DNA of 64,000 nt from Anaerobacillus sp. CMMVII (GTDB lineage Bacteria > Bacillota > Bacilli > Bacillales > Anaerobacillaceae). A program made the position numbers and the translations under genes. Positions 63,385 through 64,000 of this stretch are shown here, in pieces. The notes beneath the pieces are model-generated. The model was given only the letters and a program-made list of their open reading frames with translations. It was not told where the DNA came from and did not search any database. The DNA lies in NCBI RefSeq assembly GCF_025377685.1, contig NZ_JACEHK010000015.1:1-64000 (forward strand), in the 5' to 3' direction. Position 1 is the stretch's first letter. Every line of letters starts with the position of its first letter.

Positions 63385-64000
63385 TGAAAAGGGTATTCTG
63401 GTATATCGCCATCTCAGTCTATGCACTTATCATGATTTTTCCATTACTGTGGATGTTTTCTACAGCATTTAAGTCATCAAATGAAATTTTCTCATTAACA
63501 CCTTCTTTTATACCAGAAAAATTCACCTTCCAAGCTTTTAAGGACGTCCTAATGATGGATGCTTATCGGAGGTATTTAGGCAATAGCTTGTTTGTGGCAA
63601 CTTGCTCGACATTGATATCAGTGGTCCTTTCGTCACTAGCAGGCTATGGGTTTTCGCGTTTTTACTTTCGAGGTAGAAAACGCATGTTACACTTGTTTTT
63701 AAGTGCTCAAATGATCCCTGGAGTCCTGTTACTTATGCCAATATTTTTTATCATGACAAAGTTTAAATTAATTGATAGTTATTTAGGACTAATCCTCGCT
63801 TATGTTACATTCTCGTTGCCTTTTTCGACTTGGATTATGACAGGGTTTTATAAGGGTATTCCTCGGGAGCTTGAAGAAGCAGCGATGATTGATGGTGCTT
63901 CTCGTTTTCAAGCCTTTCTGAAAATTATTGTCCCTCTAGCGGTTCCAGGAATGATTTCTACCGGAATATTTTCCTTCCTAGTTGCTTGGGATGAGTTTTT
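63384..64000 (+). CDS. ABC sugar permease (MalG/UgpE-like), cut by window end
   Basis: ATG at 63384 after GGAGGGTG. The first 205 residues are present: MKRVFWYIAISVYALIMIF, a gap of helices, and the EAA loop ELEEAAMIDGASRFQAF near residue 170. The frame is open to the window edge, so the gene is incomplete here rather than broken. Confidence 0.92.
   Translation, partial: MKRVFWYIAISVYALIMIFPLLWMFSTAFKSSNEIFSLTPSFIPEKFTFQAFKDVLMMDAYRRYLGNSLFVATCSTLISVVLSSLAGYGFSRFYFRGRKRMLHLFLSAQMIPGVLLLMPIFFIMTKFKLIDSYLGLILAYVTFSLPFSTWIMTGFYKGIPRELEEAAMIDGASRFQAFLKIIVPLAVPGMISTGIFSFLVAWDEF

Overview
The window is AT-rich, low-GC Firmicute DNA. AGGAGG-type ribosome sites, frequent TTG/GTG starts, lipoprotein signals, CcpA-like sites and B. 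subtilis-type gene sets (YesMN/Lpl transporter, YhcYZ with azoreductase, HemY, Vpr-like protease) point to a Bacillaceae. N2O-reductase assembly genes (nosDLYF), a ModA, CcmH-like and rhodanese proteins and redox-type two-component systems suggest a facultative anaerobe with denitrification ability. The genus cannot be fixed from the window. No rRNA, tRNA or CRISPR array was seen.

Layout. 0-1.6 kb: a probable group II intron fragment, a small membrane protein and a frameshifted lipoprotein. 1.6-6.1 kb (minus): carboxynorspermidine synthase/decarboxylase for polyamines, and HemY. 6.5-14.2 kb: small membrane proteins and lipoproteins, an OmpR-type two-component system, a CcdC-like protein, and non-coding repeats. 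14.4-29 kb: a carbohydrate locus. A minus-strand lplBCA-type ABC importer diverges from yesN-yesM, followed by kdgF, kduI, kduD, kdgA, yesL, kdgK, a second SDR and a heparinase II/III-type lyase (frameshifted). Together these would import an oligouronide, cleave it to unsaturated uronate and feed it through 2-keto-3-deoxygluconate to pyruvate and glyceraldehyde-3-phosphate. 29-32 kb: an MFS pump and a frameshifted ABC pair. 32.3-34.2 kb: an osmC gene split by a TnpB-only IS605-type element with a precisely reconstructible empty site. 34.5-41 kb: BCCT transporter, DUF2254 protein, CcmH-like plus rhodanese pair, VOC protein and a sensor kinase. 41.4-45.1 kb: a large Vpr-like secreted protease. 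45.2-51.2 kb: NarL-type two-component system, nosDLYF without nosZ, and ModA. 51.3-58.1 kb: two near-identical DoxX genes flanking a thioredoxin-like protein, an ArsR regulator and yhcY-yhcZ-azoreductase-MFS. 58.3-64 kb: a MATE-like gene with two frameshifts, a Gfo/Idh/MocA oxidoreductase and a second sugar ABC importer cut by the window end.

The main results of the hunt are: an ungapped 43-bp promoter block shared by the CcmH-like/rhodanese pair and nosDLYF; the TnpB element in osmC with inferred target TTTAT; DoxX duplicates that look homogenised by gene conversion; a 7-bp tandem repeat between kduI and kduD; dispersed hairpin repeats; a candidate leader RNA before the polyamine operon; and a set of disrupted genes that are all explained by single-base deletions, several in homopolymers, which raises the question of sequencing error versus decay.
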